Source: Candidatus Binatia bacterium
GTDB taxonomy: Bacteria; Desulfobacterota; Binatia; Bin18
Length of the DNA stretch: 64,000 bases
Assembly: GCA_022820725.1 (NCBI GenBank)
Contig: JAJEFA010000001.1
Location: 64,001 to 128,000, forward strand
Direction of reading: 5' to 3'
The stretch's first letter is position 1, and the number at the start of each line of letters is the position of its first letter. Positions 8,812 through 18,031 of the stretch are shown here, piece by piece. The translations under genes and the position numbers were made by a program. A model generated the notes under the pieces. That model saw nothing but the letters and a program-made list of their open reading frames with translations, was not told where the DNA came from and made no database searches.

Positions 8812-10008
8812 GTGCCAGCCGTTCAGGAGACAGCCAGCCGAGAAGCGAGCCCACCGATGGAATGCCAGCGCGATTTATTCTCTTTGCCCGACAGCCAACA
8901 CTACCTCAACTGTGCCTATATGTCGCCGTTGTTGAAAGCTGTTGAAACGGCCGGTATCAACGGCCTGCGACGCAAAGCCGTGCCCGCCGAGATTGGGACG
9001 GCTGATTTCTTTGATCCCGTAGAAGAACTACGCCAGTCATTCGCCCGGCTCATTCACACCTCGCCCGAGCGGATCGCTCTCATCCCAGCGGTCAGCTACG
9101 GAATGGGTATCGCGACCTATAACATCCCACTCAGACCTGACCAGACCGTTGTGATTCCCGGCGAGGAGTTCCCGAGCAATGTCTATCCCTGGCTGGAGCA
9201 GTGCAAGCGCACGCGCGCTACCTTGCACCGAGTTGACCGACCCCGAGAAGCGTACACGCAGGGGACGGTCTGGAACGCCCGATTTCTCGAAGCCATCGAT
9301 ACCAATACTGCCGTCGTGGCCCTGAGCAGTGTGCACTGGACGGATGGTACGCTCTTTGATCTGGAACAGATTGGACAGCGGGCCCGCGAGGTGGGCGCCC
9401 TGTTGATTGTGGATGGCACCCAGTCGGTCGGCGCCCTGCCGTTTGATTTCGAGCGGGTTCAGCCTGACCTTTTGGTCTGCGCCGGCTATAAATGGCTGCT
9501 CGGCCCCTACCAGTACAGCTTCGCGGCTGTCGGCGATCGTTTGCTGGAAGGGGAGCCATTTGAACACAACTGGATTAACCGCAAAAACAGCCAGAATTTC
9601 AGCGCCTTAATCAACTATCAGTCCGAATACCAACCAGGGGCGCGGCGCTTTGATACCGGGGAGCACTCGAATCTTATTATGGTTCCCATGCTCCTCGCAG
9701 CCCTCAAGCAGATCGGCAAATGGGGGGTAAGCAATATCCAGACTTACTGCACGCGGCTGAGCAAAGAACTTGGTCAGGTTCTTGACGGAACTCCCTACAC
9801 GGTCGCGCCACCACACGAGTGCGCCGCCCATTTGTTTGGTGTTCGGATTGCCGATGTCGGACAGATCCCCGCTATTCTTGAAGCATTACGTCAGCGCGAC
9901 GTGTACGTCTCACAGCGCGGCAGCTCCATTCGCGTGTCGCCCCATGTCTACAATACGGAGGAAGATATTCTGGCGCTGGCCGAGGCACTGCGGGCAGTCA
10001 TACGCTAA
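8812..10008 (+). CDS. PLP-dependent class V aminotransferase (isopenicillin-N-epimerase/cysteine-desulfurase-like)
   Basis: 398 residues from GTG 8812; ATG 8857 is an alternative start giving 383. The fold-type I class V signature is clear: D201-G-T-Q binds the PLP pyridine nitrogen, H175 (SSVHWTDG) stacks on the ring, and K227 in CAGYKWLLG forms the Schiff base. The GEEFPSNVYPW and NRKNSQNF segments resemble the isopenicillin-N-epimerase-like subgroup rather than true NifS/IscS. No desulfurase active-site Cys loop is evident. Substrate unknown. It stands alone, with no obvious operon partner. Confidence 0.8.
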   Translation: MPAVQETASREASPPMECQRDLFSLPDSQHYLNCAYMSPLLKAVETAGINGLRRKAVPAEIGTADFFDPVEELRQSFARLIHTSPERIALIPAVSYGMGIATYNIPLRPDQTVVIPGEEFPSNVYPWLEQCKRTRATLHRVDRPREAYTQGTVWNARFLEAIDTNTAVVALSSVHWTDGTLFDLEQIGQRAREVGALLIVDGTQSVGALPFDFERVQPDLLVCAGYKWLLGPYQYSFAAVGDRLLEGEPFEHNWINRKNSQNFSALINYQSEYQPGARRFDTGEHSNLIMVPMLLAALKQIGKWGVSNIQTYCTRLSKELGQVLDGTPYTVAPPHECAAHLFGVRIADVGQIPAILEALRQRDVYVSQRGSSIRVSPHVYNTEEDILALAEALRAVIR

Positions 10009-10253
10009 CCCCCGCCGGTGGCTTTTGACCGCGCTTGTGAGCTTGTCGATTTTGACTATTTGCTATATGCCTTTGATTTTCTTATGGTGAATGGCTAAAT
10101 GACGGGCTGGACCACTTCTTCTTTGGCGAGCTCTCCAAAGGAGAATGGCGGGAAATATATGGTGGAAATACGAAGCGATTTCTGAAACGCTAGATGGACA
10201 AACCAGAACAAGAGTTGTTCAGTATGAGCAAGGGTTAAAGAAGGGGGAAAATC

Positions 10254-10685
10254 ATGCGTACGAATACGTCTCTCGCTGTAGTGGTGCTCATGGCCGCCTT
10301 GACCTGGACCGGATGCGAGTTGGGGGCGGACCCAGAAGAAGTCGACAAAGTTGAAACGAGAACCAGCAGTATTACGATTACCGAAGTCGACGACTTTGAG
10401 TGTTATCGAGCAGAGATCCAGTCCGTAGAGCAGCCACCTCAGTTTTTTCCTGAGAACGAAGGGGAGACCGGAAAGGTCGTCAATGGCGAGACCACGATTC
10501 CGGTCCAGGTACTCCGCGGCACCTTCACCATTACCAAGGTCCGGCTTATTATTCCGGAAAATTGCGGATCGGCAAGCGGAGAAATGGAATATAGAGGTGA
10601 TCCTAAGTCTAATGTGTCTCGTCCTTTCCCGCTTACTTTTAACTTGGGTGACACCGAGATCTTTCCGCGGCATACCTTCAAATAG
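10254..10685 (+). CDS. Predicted lipoprotein of unknown function
   Basis: 143 residues. An N-terminal lipoprotein signal peptide (MRTNTSLAVVVLMAALTWTGC) places the acylated Cys at residue 21. The mature part is acidic, likely beta-rich, with two further Cys (DDFECYRAEI and PENCGSAS) that could form a disulfide. A GGGGGAA-type ribosome-binding site lies just upstream. Not recognised as a known family. The 245 bp upstream hold no other gene that I can support; they include an AT-rich stretch (10050-10090) that may carry a promoter. Confidence 0.55.
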   Translation: MRTNTSLAVVVLMAALTWTGCELGADPEEVDKVETRTSSITITEVDDFECYRAEIQSVEQPPQFFPENEGETGKVVNGETTIPVQVLRGTFTITKVRLIIPENCGSASGEMEYRGDPKSNVSRPFPLTFNLGDTEIFPRHTFK

Positions 10686-10787
10686 CGTCTCTGTCACCGC
10701 TGCATACGGTCTAGATTCAATCCCTTTTGAGACCACCCCTCAGCGCATTAGCGCTCAGGGGTTCCCGCCCGAGATGGGGAGACGAGC

Positions 10788-11384
10788 GTGGGTGACACCG
10801 CCACTCGGCAGGCGGAGTGGGAAACTCGCTATCACAAAGGCCAAACCGCTTGGCAGCGGGAATCAGCCAATCCGGCCCTTCTCACCTGGATGGAGCAAGG
10901 GCTGCTGCACCCGTGTCGCATCCTGATTCCCGGCTGTGGGCGTTGCCACGAGGTCGTCACCCTGGCGCAGCGAGGGTTTGACGTCACCGGCATTGATCTC
11001 GCCCCGTCAGCAATCCAGGGCGCCCGACAGCTGATCGAGAAGGCGGGTGTAACCGCACAAGTGATTCAGGCCGATTTACTCGACTGGGACGCCCCGGACC
11101 GCTTCGATGCGGTCTATGACCAGACCTGTCTGTGTGCCCTCGCCCCCTCAACCCGCCAAGACTACGAACGCCAACTTTTCTCGTGGCTCAAGCCAGGCGG
11201 ACAACTGTTTGCCCTCTTTATGCAGGCAACCAATCCGGAGGGCCCGCCGTTTCCATGTGACCTCGATACCATGCACCAGCTTTTTCAGGACTCTCGCTGG
11301 GAATGGCGAGACGCTGAGCCGCTCTCCATTCCGCATCCGGCCGGACTGCACGAATTGGGCTGTATCCTCACGCGTCGGGCCTAG
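10788..11384 (+). CDS. TPMT-family SAM-dependent methyltransferase
   Basis: 198 residues, start GTG 10788. It begins with the W-x2-RY-x-G-x-T-x-W pattern of the thiopurine S-methyltransferase family (EWETRYHKGQTAWQRE). The SAM-binding motif I is ILIPGCGRCHEV and the acidic motif II is VTGIDLAPSA. Bacterial TPMT-like proteins methylate thiols, selenium or tellurium compounds, or halides; the exact substrate is not readable. The length agrees with the short bacterial TPMT form. It overlaps no neighbour and faces the YD-repeat lipoprotein convergently. Confidence 0.8.
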   Translation: MGDTATRQAEWETRYHKGQTAWQRESANPALLTWMEQGLLHPCRILIPGCGRCHEVVTLAQRGFDVTGIDLAPSAIQGARQLIEKAGVTAQVIQADLLDWDAPDRFDAVYDQTCLCALAPSTRQDYERQLFSWLKPGGQLFALFMQATNPEGPPFPCDLDTMHQLFQDSRWEWRDAEPLSIPHPAGLHELGCILTRRA

Positions 11385-11456
11385 CAGGCCCGTTCGTCTC
11401 CTTGAACACCGCCCCCTCGGAGCGTGGGAGCAACAGCTGGAGAAGCCAGATACAGA

Positions 11457-12377
11457 TTACGTTCCCCCTCTTTCGTAGTACTCAAAAACCCGAAAGATAA
11501 TCCGTGTCGGTCGAAAATAGGAGGCGTTCTTATTGATGACCTGTCGCTTGACCGTTTGGGTCGTCCAATTGCCAAAAGCATCGTATCGATAGGTAAACAT
11601 CTCTGTGTGGCGCTGCCGACCACTGTCCACGTACACAATACGCTCGGTCGGATCACCGTTATTATTGAAGTGAACGTCCGTTCGCTCACTCAGCAGAGAG
11701 TTCGTCGCATAGACAAAAGAGACTCGGGTTACCAGGGTACCCCGAAAATCGCGGTGGTAGACGACCTTCTTCACGAGCGTCTCTGCGGCGTCATACCACA
11801 ACTGTTCTTCAATATTTCCCTGGACACCGTAGCGTGAGGTCGTGCGGTTCTTCAGCTCACCGTTCGGCTGATAGACATGGGACCCAATTTCTCTTCCGTT
11901 GGCGTCATACCGAAAAACCACTCGTTCCGTCAGCACATCCCTGGCCGAATAGGAATGCGACTCAGCTCGGGCTCCATGCTCAGCATAAGATGATACAACG
12001 CGTCCGGACAGGCTGTTCTCCGGTCCGTAGCGTCGCACTTCTCTTTCATTGGTACTCGCATCGTACAAGAAGACCGCCCGCTCGCGGAGCGTTCCATCCG
12101 GGTCATAGAACAGGCGTTCGGTGAGATTACCCCACCGATCAAACCGATCATTACGGACCGGCAATTCTTCCTGCGACTCCCACCTGTCACCCTGTTTCTC
12201 TACGTCGGCCCGAAAGATGGACAACGATCTAACGGGACCCCGTAGTCCGAGAGTCTCCCTTTCGGTCTCCGTTTGCTGCCTCGCGCCAGGAGCGCCCACA
12301 CCCTCGCAAGACAGGCAGAGCAATCCAAGGAGAAAGACGCTGAGGAGCCGATACATAGTGCCCCTTAGTCGTGACAT
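11457..12377 (-). CDS. Lipoprotein with YD/RHS-like beta repeats
   Basis: 306 residues. The signal sequence ends in a lipobox near residue 24 (CLSC-EG). The mature protein contains about nine imperfect units of the form R(Y/F)D-x-x-G-x-x-x-E/R, such as FDRWGNLTERLFYDPDGTL, FRYDANGREIGSHVY and YRYDAFGNWTT. These match the YD-repeat consensus of RHS and teneurin shells but are far too few to form an RHS cocoon. It is probably an outer-membrane-anchored surface or binding protein. Divergently transcribed from the persulfide dioxygenase gene across 75 bp. Confidence 0.6.
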   Translation of the reverse strand: MSRLRGTMYRLLSVFLLGLLCLSCEGVGAPGARQQTETERETLGLRGPVRSLSIFRADVEKQGDRWESQEELPVRNDRFDRWGNLTERLFYDPDGTLRERAVFLYDASTNEREVRRYGPENSLSGRVVSSYAEHGARAESHSYSARDVLTERVVFRYDANGREIGSHVYQPNGELKNRTTSRYGVQGNIEEQLWYDAAETLVKKVVYHRDFRGTLVTRVSFVYATNSLLSERTDVHFNNNGDPTERIVYVDSGRQRHTEMFTYRYDAFGNWTTQTVKRQVINKNASYFRPTRIIFRVFEYYERGGT

Positions 12378-12452
12378 TATTTTCTTTCCTTCCGTGAAGA
12401 AGGTATGATACGTTTTACGCCGTTGGTCTTACCCGGATGAAGAGCGCTTATC

Positions 12453-13490
12453 ATGCTGTTTCGCGAACTCAACCGCAGCGCCACCAAGACCTATCTGATT
12501 GGGTGCGAAAAAACACAGGAAGTCGCCCTCATTGATCCAGTCCTGGAAAAAACCGACCGCTATCTCGCCCTGCTCGCCTATTATGGGTATACGCTCAACA
12601 GCATTATCGATACGCACACCCACGCCGATCACCTGACGGGGAGTTGGGAATTACGGGATCTCACCGATGCGCCCGTAATCATGCATAGGCGCGCCCCCGC
12701 CCCGCATGTGGATATGCATGTCGAAGACGGGCAGCTCATCCGAGTTGGGACACTCACCCTACACGTGCTCGCGACTCCAGGCCATACGCCCGACAGTATG
12801 TGCCTGCACGCCATGGATAGGGTTTTCACCGGAGATACCCTCTTCATCCACGGTACCGGGCGAACCGACTTTCCCGGCGGCGACCCCGGCGCCCAGTACG
12901 ACAACATTTATCATAAGCTGTTTCCGCTGCCCGACAGTACCCTCGTCTTTCCCGGTCATGATTATCGAGGGCACACCCAATCCACTATCGGCGAAGAAAA
13001 ACAGACCAATCCACGCGTTGCCGGTCGCAGCCGCGAGGAATATGTCGATTTGATGAACAACCTCCAGCTCTCGCTGCCGGATAAAATTCAGGAGGTTCTC
13101 CAACCGAATCAGTCCGCCATTGAAGACCAATCCATCCAGTTTCCGAGCCTCTCCGCGCTGAATGGTGTGCGACAGCTTTCCGCACAAGAAGTCCAAGCCC
13201 AACGGGAAGGCACTTCCCCCCCGCTCCTGCTCGATGTTCGCGAGCCAGGCGAGTACAGTGACGACCTTGGCCATATACCGGGTAGCATCCTTATCCCTCT
13301 CAAAGAAATGCCGGCTCGCGCGGGAGAAATTGAGCACCATAAAGACGGTCATATCATTGTTGTATGCCGGGCCGGAGTCCGCAGCACAACGGCCGCCGCT
13401 ATTCTCACCGGTCTTGGATTCGAGCACGTCTCAAATCTCAAAGGGGGGATGCTGGACTGGAACGAGCAGCAGTTGCCCATTGCACGCTAG
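12453..13490 (+). CDS. Persulfide dioxygenase (ETHE1-type MBL fold) fused to rhodanese
   Basis: 345 residues. The N-terminal metallo-beta-lactamase domain (1 to about 225) has THTHADH at 54-60, H111, D128 and H169. ETHE1-type enzymes use two His and one Asp of this set to hold a single Fe(II) that oxidises glutathione persulfide to sulfite. The C-terminal rhodanese domain (about 238-345) has catalytic C305 in CRAGVRS and moves sulfane sulfur to or from thiols. Such fusions are known as PRF proteins. Here it is the first gene of a run leading to a sulfite dehydrogenase, which fits sulfite as its product. A glutathione-synthesis gene (20633) lies nearby. Confidence 0.85.
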   Translation: MLFRELNRSATKTYLIGCEKTQEVALIDPVLEKTDRYLALLAYYGYTLNSIIDTHTHADHLTGSWELRDLTDAPVIMHRRAPAPHVDMHVEDGQLIRVGTLTLHVLATPGHTPDSMCLHAMDRVFTGDTLFIHGTGRTDFPGGDPGAQYDNIYHKLFPLPDSTLVFPGHDYRGHTQSTIGEEKQTNPRVAGRSREEYVDLMNNLQLSLPDKIQEVLQPNQSAIEDQSIQFPSLSALNGVRQLSAQEVQAQREGTSPPLLLDVREPGEYSDDLGHIPGSILIPLKEMPARAGEIEHHKDGHIIVVCRAGVRSTTAAAILTGLGFEHVSNLKGGMLDWNEQQLPIAR

Positions 13491-13500
13491 TTGGGAGGAC

Positions 13501-13526
13501 GCGGCGGCTCATTCGAGAGCCGCCGC
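13501..13526 (+). other. Perfect 10-bp hairpin between persulfide dioxygenase and soeBC
   Basis: GC-rich inverted repeat: stem 13501-13510 with 13517-13526, six-base loop. It begins 11 bases after the stop codon of the upstream gene and is not followed by T residues. It may be an mRNA-stabilising or processing element that sets different levels of the dioxygenase and the dehydrogenase. A rho-independent terminator is unlikely. Confidence 0.5.
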
Positions 13527-13550
13527 GTACCGCGGGAAGGAGCAGACCAC

Positions 13551-15095
13551 ATGGAAGCAGCCACTCACGAAGCGTCCCCAGCAGCACCCGGAGTGAGATG
13601 GGCCAAAGTCATTGATCACACCAAATGTATTGGCTGCCATGCGTGCAGCACGGCCTGCAAATCAGAGAACCACGTCCCGGTCTCGGTCAATCGCACCTAT
13701 GTGAAATACACCGACGTGGGCACCTTCCCAAACGCTCGGCGGGCTTTTCAGGTCACCCGGTGCAATCAGTGTCAGGACGCACCCTGCACCCACGCCTGTC
13801 CGACTGCGGCCATGTACGCCCGGTCTGACGGCATTGTGGACTTTGACAAGTCCATCTGTATTGGCTGCAAGGCCTGTATTGCAGCCTGCCCGTACGACGC
13901 GATCTTCATCAACCCCGAAGACCATTCGGCCGAGAAGTGTAATTTTTGTGCACATCGGATCGATATGAACCTGGAACCAGCCTGCGTCGTGGTGTGCCCG
14001 ACAGAGGCGATCCTGGTGGGCGACCTGAATATCCCCGATTCAAGCGTAGCAACAGTCGTGGGCCGAGAGCCCGTTGCCGTCCGTCGACCCGAAAAGGAAA
14101 CCCACCCCAAACTGTTCTACACCGGTGCACACCAAGCCACACTCGACCCACTGGCTGCCACACGCCCCGACGGCGGCCTCTTTATGTGGAGTGAGCAGGG
14201 CGGGGGAGGACAGCAAGTGACCTCAGGCCACCCAACCCGGCACAATAGCGCCACTCAAGCTGTGCTGGCCTATGACGTACCGCACCGTGCCCCGTGGGAC
14301 TGGCGGCTGAGCCTGTATACCTGGACCAAGGGGATTGCCTCGGGAGCCTATCTGATTCCGGCTTTTCTGGTGCTCTTTGGAATGCTGAGTCCCGAGCATA
14401 TGCTCTGGCAATGGCTTGCCCCAATTCTGAGCGGGATATTTCTCGCCCTCACCGGTCTGATTCTCATCGCCGATTTGGACCACCCCGAACGCTTTATGCT
14501 GATCTTTACCCGTCCGCAGTGGAGGAGTTGGTTGGTCCGGGGCGCTTTTATCATCCTGGGTTTTGGCAGCGTTCTAATCCTCCACTTTTTGGCCAGTCTT
14601 TTTGCAGGCGGGACGGTCTGGCAGTCGGGCCTGATGCTGCTCGGTATTCCCCTTGGCGTACTGACCAGTGTGTACACCGCCTATCTCTTTGCCCAATCCA
14701 CTGCCCGTGACCTGTGGCAGAACCCTCTCCTTCCCCTCCATTTTCTGGTTCAAACGCTTATTGCGGGAGCGGCTACGCTCCTCCCCTGCGCGATCTGGTG
14801 GACACCCGTCGTGGCTTCATCAGTCGCCACGCTCCTGGGAATCGCATGCGCGCTACATCTCCTTCTGGTGAGCGGGGAATTCACCCTGCACCATCCCACC
14901 GTCCATGCCCATCTCGCCGCTACCGAGATGACGAAGGGTCAATACCGGACGTATTTCTGGGGTGGCATGCTCCTCGTCTCTCTCGGCCTGCTCGCGCCGT
15001 GGGTCGGCATACCGGCAGGGTGTGCGGCCCTCATCGGATTACTGGCATATGAACATGCCTACGTGCAGGCCGGTCAAAGCGTACCGCTCGCCTAG
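13551..15095 (+). CDS. soeB-soeC: Fused iron-sulfur and membrane-anchor subunit of a SoeABC/DmsABC-like molybdoenzyme
   Basis: 514 residues from ATG 13551, which has a GGAAGGAG ribosome-binding site; an upstream TTG frame extension is unlikely. The N-terminal half holds 16 Cys for four [4Fe-4S] clusters: C26/C29/C32/C36, C71/C74/C79/C83, C103/C106/C109/C113 and C130/C133/C145/C149. From about residue 250 to the end it is a polytopic DmsC-type membrane anchor with around eight hydrophobic segments. SoeB and SoeC are normally separate proteins. Here one polypeptide would carry electrons from the catalytic subunit to the quinone pool. It ends 5 bp before the catalytic subunit gene. Confidence 0.82.
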   Translation: MEAATHEASPAAPGVRWAKVIDHTKCIGCHACSTACKSENHVPVSVNRTYVKYTDVGTFPNARRAFQVTRCNQCQDAPCTHACPTAAMYARSDGIVDFDKSICIGCKACIAACPYDAIFINPEDHSAEKCNFCAHRIDMNLEPACVVVCPTEAILVGDLNIPDSSVATVVGREPVAVRRPEKETHPKLFYTGAHQATLDPLAATRPDGGLFMWSEQGGGGQQVTSGHPTRHNSATQAVLAYDVPHRAPWDWRLSLYTWTKGIASGAYLIPAFLVLFGMLSPEHMLWQWLAPILSGIFLALTGLILIADLDHPERFMLIFTRPQWRSWLVRGAFIILGFGSVLILHFLASLFAGGTVWQSGLMLLGIPLGVLTSVYTAYLFAQSTARDLWQNPLLPLHFLVQTLIAGAATLLPCAIWWTPVVASSVATLLGIACALHLLLVSGEFTLHHPTVHAHLAATEMTKGQYRTYFWGGMLLVSLGLLAPWVGIPAGCAALIGLLAYEHAYVQAGQSVPLA

Positions 15096-15100
15096 GGAGT

Positions 15101-18031
15101 ATGGCCATGAGTACTGAGCGACCCAATAAACGCGTATCTGCCGCTCGTCAGGATACGGAGGCACGAGGGGAGACGTTTTATCCGGGACCAAGTCGCAACC
15201 ACCTCGCATCTTTTCCTCCCAAGGAGCGCTGGGACGATTGGGTTGAGTTGGACGCCCGCGCCTGGCCGCAGCGCGTCGAACAGCACTCCATGCTTGTTCC
15301 TACCACGTGTTTTAACTGCGAGTCGGCCTGCGGCCTGTTGGCCTATGTTGATCCGGAGACGCTCAGCATCAGAAAATTCGAAGGCAATCCCGAACATCCG
15401 GCCTCACGGGGCCGGAACTGCGCTAAGGGCCCGGCCACACTCAACCAGATCGGCGATCCTGATCGCATTCTCTATCCCCTGAAACGGGCGGGAAAACGTG
15501 GCGAGGGAAAGTGGCAACAGGTCTCCTGGGACGAGGCGCTCGGTGATATTGCCGGCCGTCTCCGGCGGGCGCTCCAGGAAAGCCGTCACAACGAAATCAT
15601 GTACCACGTTGGCCGCCCTGGCGAGGATGGCTATACCGAGCGCGTCCTGGCCGCCTGGGGTGTTGATGGCCATAACTCCCATACCAATATTTGCTCGTCT
15701 GGGGCTCGTGCCGGGTATCATTTTTGGATGGGTGCTGACCGCCCCAGCCCCGACCACGAGCATGCCGACGTGATCCTTCTCATCAGCGCCCACCTGGAAT
15801 CGGGCCATTATTTTAATCCGCACGCCCAGCGCATTATGGATGCCAAGCAACGTGGGGCCAAGCTCATCGTCTTTGACGTTCGCCTGTCCAATAGCGCCAC
15901 CCACGCCGACCATTGGGTTGCACCCTATCCAGGCAGCGAGGCCGCCGTCCTGCTGGCCATAGCCAACCACCTTATTCAGACCGAACAATACAACCGCACA
16001 TTTGTGCATGACTGGTGGAACTGGCAGGAATATCTCCAAGAAGAGCGGCCCGACCTGGAGCCCACGTTTGAAAATTTCGAAGCCGTTCTGAAACAGCTCT
16101 ATACGCGATACAGTTTTGCGTTTGCGGCTCAGGAATCCGGGATCAGTGCGCAGACCATTGAGGCCATCGCCACGCTGGTTGCCTCGGCTGGAACGCGCCT
16201 AGCAACCCACACCTGGCGGAGCGCGTCCGCCGGCAATCTCGGTGGCTGGCAGGTGGCGCGGGCCCTGTTTTTCCTCAACGCCCTCACGGGTGCGGTGGCG
16301 ACACCGGGCGGGACGTATCCCAATGCGTGGAACAAGTTTGTTCCGCGTCCCATCCATACCCCACCCCACCCGGCCATGTGGAATACGCTTTCCTGGCCGG
16401 CCGAATACCCGCTGGCCATTCACGAACTCTCTTTTCTGCTACCGCATTTTCTGAAAGAAGATCGCGCCAAACTCGATGTCTATTTCACCCGTGTGTATAA
16501 TCCGGTCTGGACCAATCCCGACGGGTTTTCGTGGATTGAAACCCTCAGCAATGAACAAAAAATCGGCCTGCACGTCGCTCTGACTCCAACCTGGAACGAG
16601 AGTGCCTATTTCGCCGATTACATTCTGCCCATGGGCGTCGGCAGCGAGCGTCACGACACACATTCCTATGAAACGCATGACGCCCAGTGGATCGGGTTCC
16701 GTCAGCCCGTCCTGCGAGCTGCCAGAGAACGCCTGGGTCAGCCGGTGACGGATACGCGTCAGGCAAACCCAGGCGAAGTCTGGGAAGAGAACGAGTTCTG
16801 GATTGAATTGTCCTGGCAGGTCGACCCGGACGGCGCACTGGGGATACGCCAATATTTTGAATCCAAGGCCCATCCGGGCCAGAAGCTTACCCTTGACGAG
16901 TATTATGGGTTTATTTTTGAGCAGTCAGTCCCAGGGCTTCCGGAACAGGCTGCTGCTCAGGGACTCTCGCCACTGGCCTATATGCGTCGCTACGGCGCGT
17001 TTGAAATCCAAAAAAATATCGGAGCGGTCCACGCGCAAACAGTCCCACCGGCTGAATTGGGCAATACCCAGGTTGACCATCTGGGTCGGGTCTTTACTGC
17101 AAGTCCCAAGCCCGCCGGTCCGAATATCGTCCCCCTGCCCTCGCCGGATGGGGATACAGATGGCCGTCGCCATGTTGGCGTCCAAATAGCGAGCCAAGAC
17201 GGTAACGTGTATCGCGGCTTTCCAACCCCAAGCGGACGCCTCGAGTTTTATTCAAAGACACTCAAGGACTGGGGCTGGCCGGAATACGCCCTCCCCACAT
17301 ATAGCAAGAGTCACATCCATCCCGACCGGCTCACAGACGACCAAATGGTCTTGATCCCGACCTTTCGCCTACCGGTCCAGATTCACACGCGGAGTGCGAA
17401 TGCCAAATGGCTGGACGAGATTGCTCACACCAACCCGCTCTGGCTGCATCCCGGTGATGCCAAACGCCTGGGTGTGGGCACGGGAGACCTTGTCCGGGTT
17501 GAAACCGAGATCGGCTATTTTGTGCTCAAAGCCTGGGTAACGGAAGGGATTCGACCCGGGGTCGTTGGCTGTAGTCACCACATGGGCCGCTGGAAACTCG
17601 ATCAGGCCGGCCAGCGTCAGATGATGGCCACGGTTGGACTCGACCAAAACGGCAGTCAGTGGCGTTTGTCCCGCAAACAGGGGGTCCACGGCTATCCCAG
17701 TGAGGATGCCGATAGTGCACGCGTCTGGTGGACGGATACCGGTGTGCATCAGAATCTCACCTTTCCGGTCCACCCTGACCCGATCTCCGGCATGCACTGC
17801 TGGCACCAGGCCGTCCGAGTCCTCCCCGCCCAAAAGGGCGATCAGTATGGAGATATCCAGGTCGATACGGACAAGGCACATGCCGCGTATAAGAAGTGGC
17901 TCGAACTGACCCGGCCGGCCAGTCAGGTCTCACCCGACGGCACGCGGCGGCCTTACTGGATGTTACGCCCGCTCAAGCCGGGTCGAGAGAATTATCAACT
18001 ACCTGAGACGGAGCGACCGTCTAAGGACTGA
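15101..18031 (+). CDS. soeA: Molybdopterin oxidoreductase catalytic subunit, probable sulfite dehydrogenase SoeA
   Basis: 976 residues, DMSO-reductase superfamily. An N-terminal [4Fe-4S] site is formed by C70-x2-C73-x3-C77 and C107 (RNCAKGP). The expected molybdenum ligand position is C198 in NICSSGARAGYH, so Cys rather than Ser or selenocysteine, as in the PsrA/PhsA/SoeA group. There is no twin-Arg signal, so a cytoplasmic location is predicted, as for SoeA. The C-terminal MGD-binding domain is visible (LWLHPGDAKRLGVGTGDLVRVET). The persulfide dioxygenase upstream and anion transporter downstream favour sulfite oxidation to sulfate; polysulfide or thiosulfate reduction remains an alternative. 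Overlaps the SulP gene by 1 bp. Confidence 0.8.
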   Translation: MAMSTERPNKRVSAARQDTEARGETFYPGPSRNHLASFPPKERWDDWVELDARAWPQRVEQHSMLVPTTCFNCESACGLLAYVDPETLSIRKFEGNPEHPASRGRNCAKGPATLNQIGDPDRILYPLKRAGKRGEGKWQQVSWDEALGDIAGRLRRALQESRHNEIMYHVGRPGEDGYTERVLAAWGVDGHNSHTNICSSGARAGYHFWMGADRPSPDHEHADVILLISAHLESGHYFNPHAQRIMDAKQRGAKLIVFDVRLSNSATHADHWVAPYPGSEAAVLLAIANHLIQTEQYNRTFVHDWWNWQEYLQEERPDLEPTFENFEAVLKQLYTRYSFAFAAQESGISAQTIEAIATLVASAGTRLATHTWRSASAGNLGGWQVARALFFLNALTGAVATPGGTYPNAWNKFVPRPIHTPPHPAMWNTLSWPAEYPLAIHELSFLLPHFLKEDRAKLDVYFTRVYNPVWTNPDGFSWIETLSNEQKIGLHVALTPTWNESAYFADYILPMGVGSERHDTHSYETHDAQWIGFRQPVLRAARERLGQPVTDTRQANPGEVWEENEFWIELSWQVDPDGALGIRQYFESKAHPGQKLTLDEYYGFIFEQSVPGLPEQAAAQGLSPLAYMRRYGAFEIQKNIGAVHAQTVPPAELGNTQVDHLGRVFTASPKPAGPNIVPLPSPDGDTDGRRHVGVQIASQDGNVYRGFPTPSGRLEFYSKTLKDWGWPEYALPTYSKSHIHPDRLTDDQMVLIPTFRLPVQIHTRSANAKWLDEIAHTNPLWLHPGDAKRLGVGTGDLVRVETEIGYFVLKAWVTEGIRPGVVGCSHHMGRWKLDQAGQRQMMATVGLDQNGSQWRLSRKQGVHGYPSEDADSARVWWTDTGVHQNLTFPVHPDPISGMHCWHQAVRVLPAQKGDQYGDIQVDTDKAHAAYKKWLELTRPASQVSPDGTRRPYWMLRPLKPGRENYQLPETERPSKD

